The notes under the pieces: model-generated
Databases searched by the model: none
What the model was told of the DNA's origin: nothing
The model's input: only the letters and a program-made list of their open reading frames with translations
DNA from: Neckera pumila
Taxonomy: Eukaryota > Streptophyta > Bryopsida > Hypnales > Neckeraceae
Length of the DNA: 64,000 bases
Assembly (NCBI GenBank): GCA_963969595.1
Contig: OZ018408.1
Span: forward strand, 33,046,108-33,110,107
Direction: 5' to 3'
Made by a program: the position numbers and the translations under genes
In this document: positions 60,481 through 64,000 of the stretch, piece by piece
Layout of the letters: the number at the start of each line of letters is the position of its first letter
How positions within the stretch are numbered: the stretch's first letter is position 1

Positions 60481-63400
60481 TCACTTATCACCAATTGTCA
60501 ATGAATTATGACTATCACATTGCCATTAAAAAAGATCTTGATAGTAGATGTCATTGGACTAATTTCAACATTTAATTTTTTTTCCAAAACTTGGTTAGAA
60601 TACAATGTGTGCAATAATCAGGGTTAAGGTGCATTACAATTTGTGAACCTTGATTATTTAATGCCTTGTACTTGGATATTGAACCACTGAGACATCCAAC
60701 GTTGCGGTGCAAGGTGAACAATTGTAGGGAAAAAAACAATCTTTTATCCAATTTGAATGTTATTGTGGGGTCCTTTCAGCTGCTTTGAAGAGGCCCACTT
60801 GAGGCCTGCGATTTTCTATAATGTGAAATTAGGGGAAATATCAGCCCCAAAAGGCAGGTGAGCAGTCAGCCAAGGTGCCCCATCGGAATTTTGATTAAAA
60901 AAAATTTTATTAATTTTTTTTCTCATAAAAATAAATAAATAAATAAATTTTTCATTGCAATTGCACATATGCCAAAACCCTAACGGCCCGATAGAGGGTC
61001 CAAATTTTTTGTAATGAATGGATTCTCTTATCCAATGATCCCAGATCTAGTAAATAGAATTTAGAATAGCCCCACTACAGCATGCTGAAGCAACACTTTT
61101 AAAAATTCTACCTCATTGATCTTAGAAGATCAATGGTGCAAAACCTTTAAAATGTGGCTTTAGCGTGCTGCGATGTAGATGCTCTTAGTGCAATATGCTA
61201 CCTTCAAGACAGACATGTATCAACTTTGGCTCCCTTGAGAGTGAGTAATGTTAAAGAAAAAAATAGAAAAGAAAGTATTTTGCAAGTTATCAAATGGGTG
61301 GAAGTGCTATCACACAAAACTAACTAAATAAATGCTAATTCCAATGGAGAAGAAGTTGCAAATTGGCTAAAATATTTCAATTAAAGGCCCTTTTTTACAA
61401 TATAGTGAATGTTCTAGTAGCACAAGGACTTTTTTGGGTAGAAACTCAGCTAATTTTAGCCAATTTAGAGATTGCTACTCTCGCCCATTCACAAATGGAA
61501 GCTACACTAATAAAATAATAATGAAATTTAGGATTTGCAATAGTGACTATGAACTCTAAGAATATATGGCAGCAACTTGCTAATGTTACCAATGGGTCTA
61601 TAAGAAACACCTGCCATTTTTGTCTCAAAATGGCCTATTTCAATGAGTTCTGATAATGACTTTTGAAATAAAATTTTAAAATGAAATGAAATATGGTTAA
61701 TTTGTAAAGCATTAAAACTATAGGCGGGGCAAATTGTCCCCCTTGCCCGTCCTTGGTTTTAACCTTGGACAAACCACATGACTTTTTATTTGCTATGTAT
61801 GATAAAATTTGAAAATCATTACAAAAAAATGGGCAATTTCATTGAAAATGTCGGTATTCCAAGTATTACTTTGACGGTGTGCCATTTTTACCATCTAGGA
61901 CAGGTGTAGATTTCAGAACGGCCATTCTGAACCATTGAGGATATGTATAGATTTAGAACAACCATTCTGAATTGTTTTCATGCCATTGTAAAATAATATT
62001 GTCATTTTAATGAAATTCCCATCAAATTTCAACCCTTCAGAGGGCTACTCTAAACTGACAAACCAAGCTATTTCAAAGCTTGGTCTATCACTCTAAAAAG
62101 GTGCCGCAGTGAGTAGTCACCCAAGCTTAATCTTGCCGAAACAGTTAGATTTCACGATCTTTTTTTTTTTTTTTTTTAAATTTATCAATAAATTCTAATC
62201 ACTTAAAACTTGGTTCCTGCGACACTACCACTACAATTTCAAGTGGGCGGGAATAGGAAAAAAATGATTTTATCACCCCCAAAAAATGAATTTCAGAGTA
62301 CCTTGGAGGGCTATTCCACAGCCCTCCAAAGGCCTGAAATTTTCTCTAATGATTGAATTCATATTTGCAATTAGAGGCCCTAAATTAGGTGGAGCTAGTG
62401 TAGAAAATAGATTAATCAAGCAAAAAATAAGGGATCTTTTTGTAACATGCATCCATGGGAAAAAATTTGAGGACTTTGGAATGACAAGCAAGGAGATCGG
62501 TTCACCCAGACAAAATATAGTGTACTTGTACACAATTAGATCTACAAAAAGATTTACCTCTAAAAACAGAATGATTCAAAGCTTTCTATATATATAAAAA
62601 TCAGTAATACCAATTTCAAATTTTTATTTCTTAAAAAAGGGATTTTTTTAAGAATTTTTTGAGCTGCATGTAGAGCAATGAAAATGACATATCATACAAT
62701 AACTTTTTAACCATATAGTCAAAAGTTTTAAAAACTATTGTGCCTTAAAGCTACTCCTTGAGCACATATTGTGCGAAAATTTAAAAAAGAAAATTCCATT
62801 CATAGAAAGCTGTCCAAAATTGCTATGCTGCCAAAAAACAATGTTTAGGCATTGAAAGGTAATACTAAAGTCATCCACTCCAACATGTTGTTTAGTGTGA
62901 TTGCAAGAAATACTTGTACTATTTCTTGTCACACCTTGCGTGATGATTATTTTTTTGGCTATAACTTTTGTGTTTTGACTCCAAATGACTCCAAATTCTT
63001 GGACAAGGTACCTATGACTATTATACACCTTGTTTGATTTTTCTATAATTTTGAATTTTTTTTCACTATTTAATAATAGCCCTCAATATTTAAGTCACAC
63101 TTGCCAATTTTGAGGTTTTTAGTACTATTTAGTACCCCAAAAAACAATTTTGGAGTTAAAATATGGAGGACATGGTCTTCTAGTAGACTTATAGCTAAAA
63201 GCTAAAGGAATTCTAAAAGTACTTAATTTTATGGTGTCTACTTTCACAAGTCTACAAAGTGAGCTTCATTCAGCTTGCATTTTGAAACATATAAATCATA
63301 TTTTTGGTGGTTCTTTTGGTGAATGACCATCTTCATAGAGTTGTTGGAAGTGGCCAATTTTTATTTTATTTGTTTAAAAAAATTTCTTATTTTTAACTAA

Positions 63401-64000
63401 TTTAAACATCAAAGTATCTATTTTCTTGAATTTTGGCACTTTTCTAGTTCTCCTACTTAGAGAATTTTCCTAGGCTTTTCCTTTGGTGGTTATCTTCATC
63501 TTAAAGGTGTATACATTAGCCATATTTTTTCAAATTTTTTCAATTATTTTTTCAAGTTTTAAAGTACTCCAGAAAAAAGTACTAGTGCAAAATGCAACAA
63601 ATAGTACAGGTGTTTCTTGCAATCATCCTTCTCCAACGATTTGCCAGCTAGAGTGCAAATGCTCTAAGTTACTCTAACCTGCCCAAATGTCTAGTTACCC
63701 AATTGTGGGTCCTTCTACGTTAGGCCTTCCATTTTTCACCACCCTCTTGCATTCACGCATGTTCACCCCTCTCTATAACGTTTTTTTAAGCAATATTTCC
63801 TTAAAGAGCAATACCACATACTTTTTTGAAGGAATCTTAGGCAATATATATTTTTCCATTTTTAGTGGATGAAATCACTGAATTGTTACATCTTCTAAGG
63901 ACAAAATTGTTCTTTGGAGGATGAATGCACACTCCTCGTCCCCAATTTTATCCCAGGAAAACAATGAAATTTTTTATTTGCCACGCATGATAAGATTTGC
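60481..64000. other. AT-rich repeat-derived DNA to the window end
   Basis: Contains the copy-2-like flank to 60830, a 'caggtgagcagtcagccaaggtgcccc' repeat phrase (60855), T-runs (62158-62177), 'ggagggctattccacagccctcc' (62305, a hairpin and dispersed repeat), a decayed right half of the TTAA-flanked family at about 62570-62850, and the 'ttatttgccacgcatgataagatttgc' repeat at the end. No gene recognised; open frames at 62273-63872 are short and AT-biased. Confidence 0.4.

Overview
The window reads as nuclear DNA of a land plant. The protein genes are split by GT-AG introns. Two are plant plastid proteins (an FTSHi3-type pseudo-protease and a plastid-targeted 3-dehydroquinate synthase), and another is a long P-class PPR protein. 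Plant-type TTTAGGG/CCCTAAA motifs also occur. AT-rich intergenic DNA full of decayed DNA transposons and the mix of families suggest a non-seed plant (bryophyte or lycophyte), but that is inference and I cannot name the species. No rRNA, tRNA or CRISPR array was recognised. Layout: 1-5.6 kb is AT-rich repeat-derived DNA. 5.6-11.2 kb holds FTSHI3 (+, six exons by my model). 11.2-15.2 kb is repeats. 15.2-18.2 kb holds an ARF GTPase (+, six exons). 19.6-21.7 kb holds DHQS (+, three exons). 23.4-25.9 kb holds a PPR gene (+, two exons, frayed 3' end). 33.2 kb and 56.4 kb carry two intronless copies of an unrecognised 104-residue protein. The rest of 26-64 kb is almost gene-free and is a layered collection of mobile elements. 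FTSHI3 and DHQS act in the plastid (membrane AAA motor; shikimate pathway), PPR proteins act in organelle RNA processing, and ARF acts in vesicle traffic; apart from the shared organelle destination nothing shows these genes work together. The most interesting structure is in the non-coding part. (1) A family of ~0.9-kb elements is flanked by TTAA, has CCCCTAAAGG-type inverted ends, and looks like piggyBac-type non-autonomous transposons. (2) A 3.3-kb element with TG...CA ends and a 5-bp CCGGG duplication is nested inside one of these and carries a gag-like ORF broken by one in-frame TAG. (3) Two ~0.87-kb fold-back elements with Tc1/mariner-like ends share a single TA. (4) A second fold-back family has three copies. 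(5) A short pogo/Emigrant-like MITE is present. (6) One repeat makes up most of two introns in two unrelated genes (DHQS and PPR). (7) A ~105-bp segment is repeated in two introns of FTSHI3. The two-member 104-aa family is the best candidate for an undescribed protein. All alignments were done by eye.
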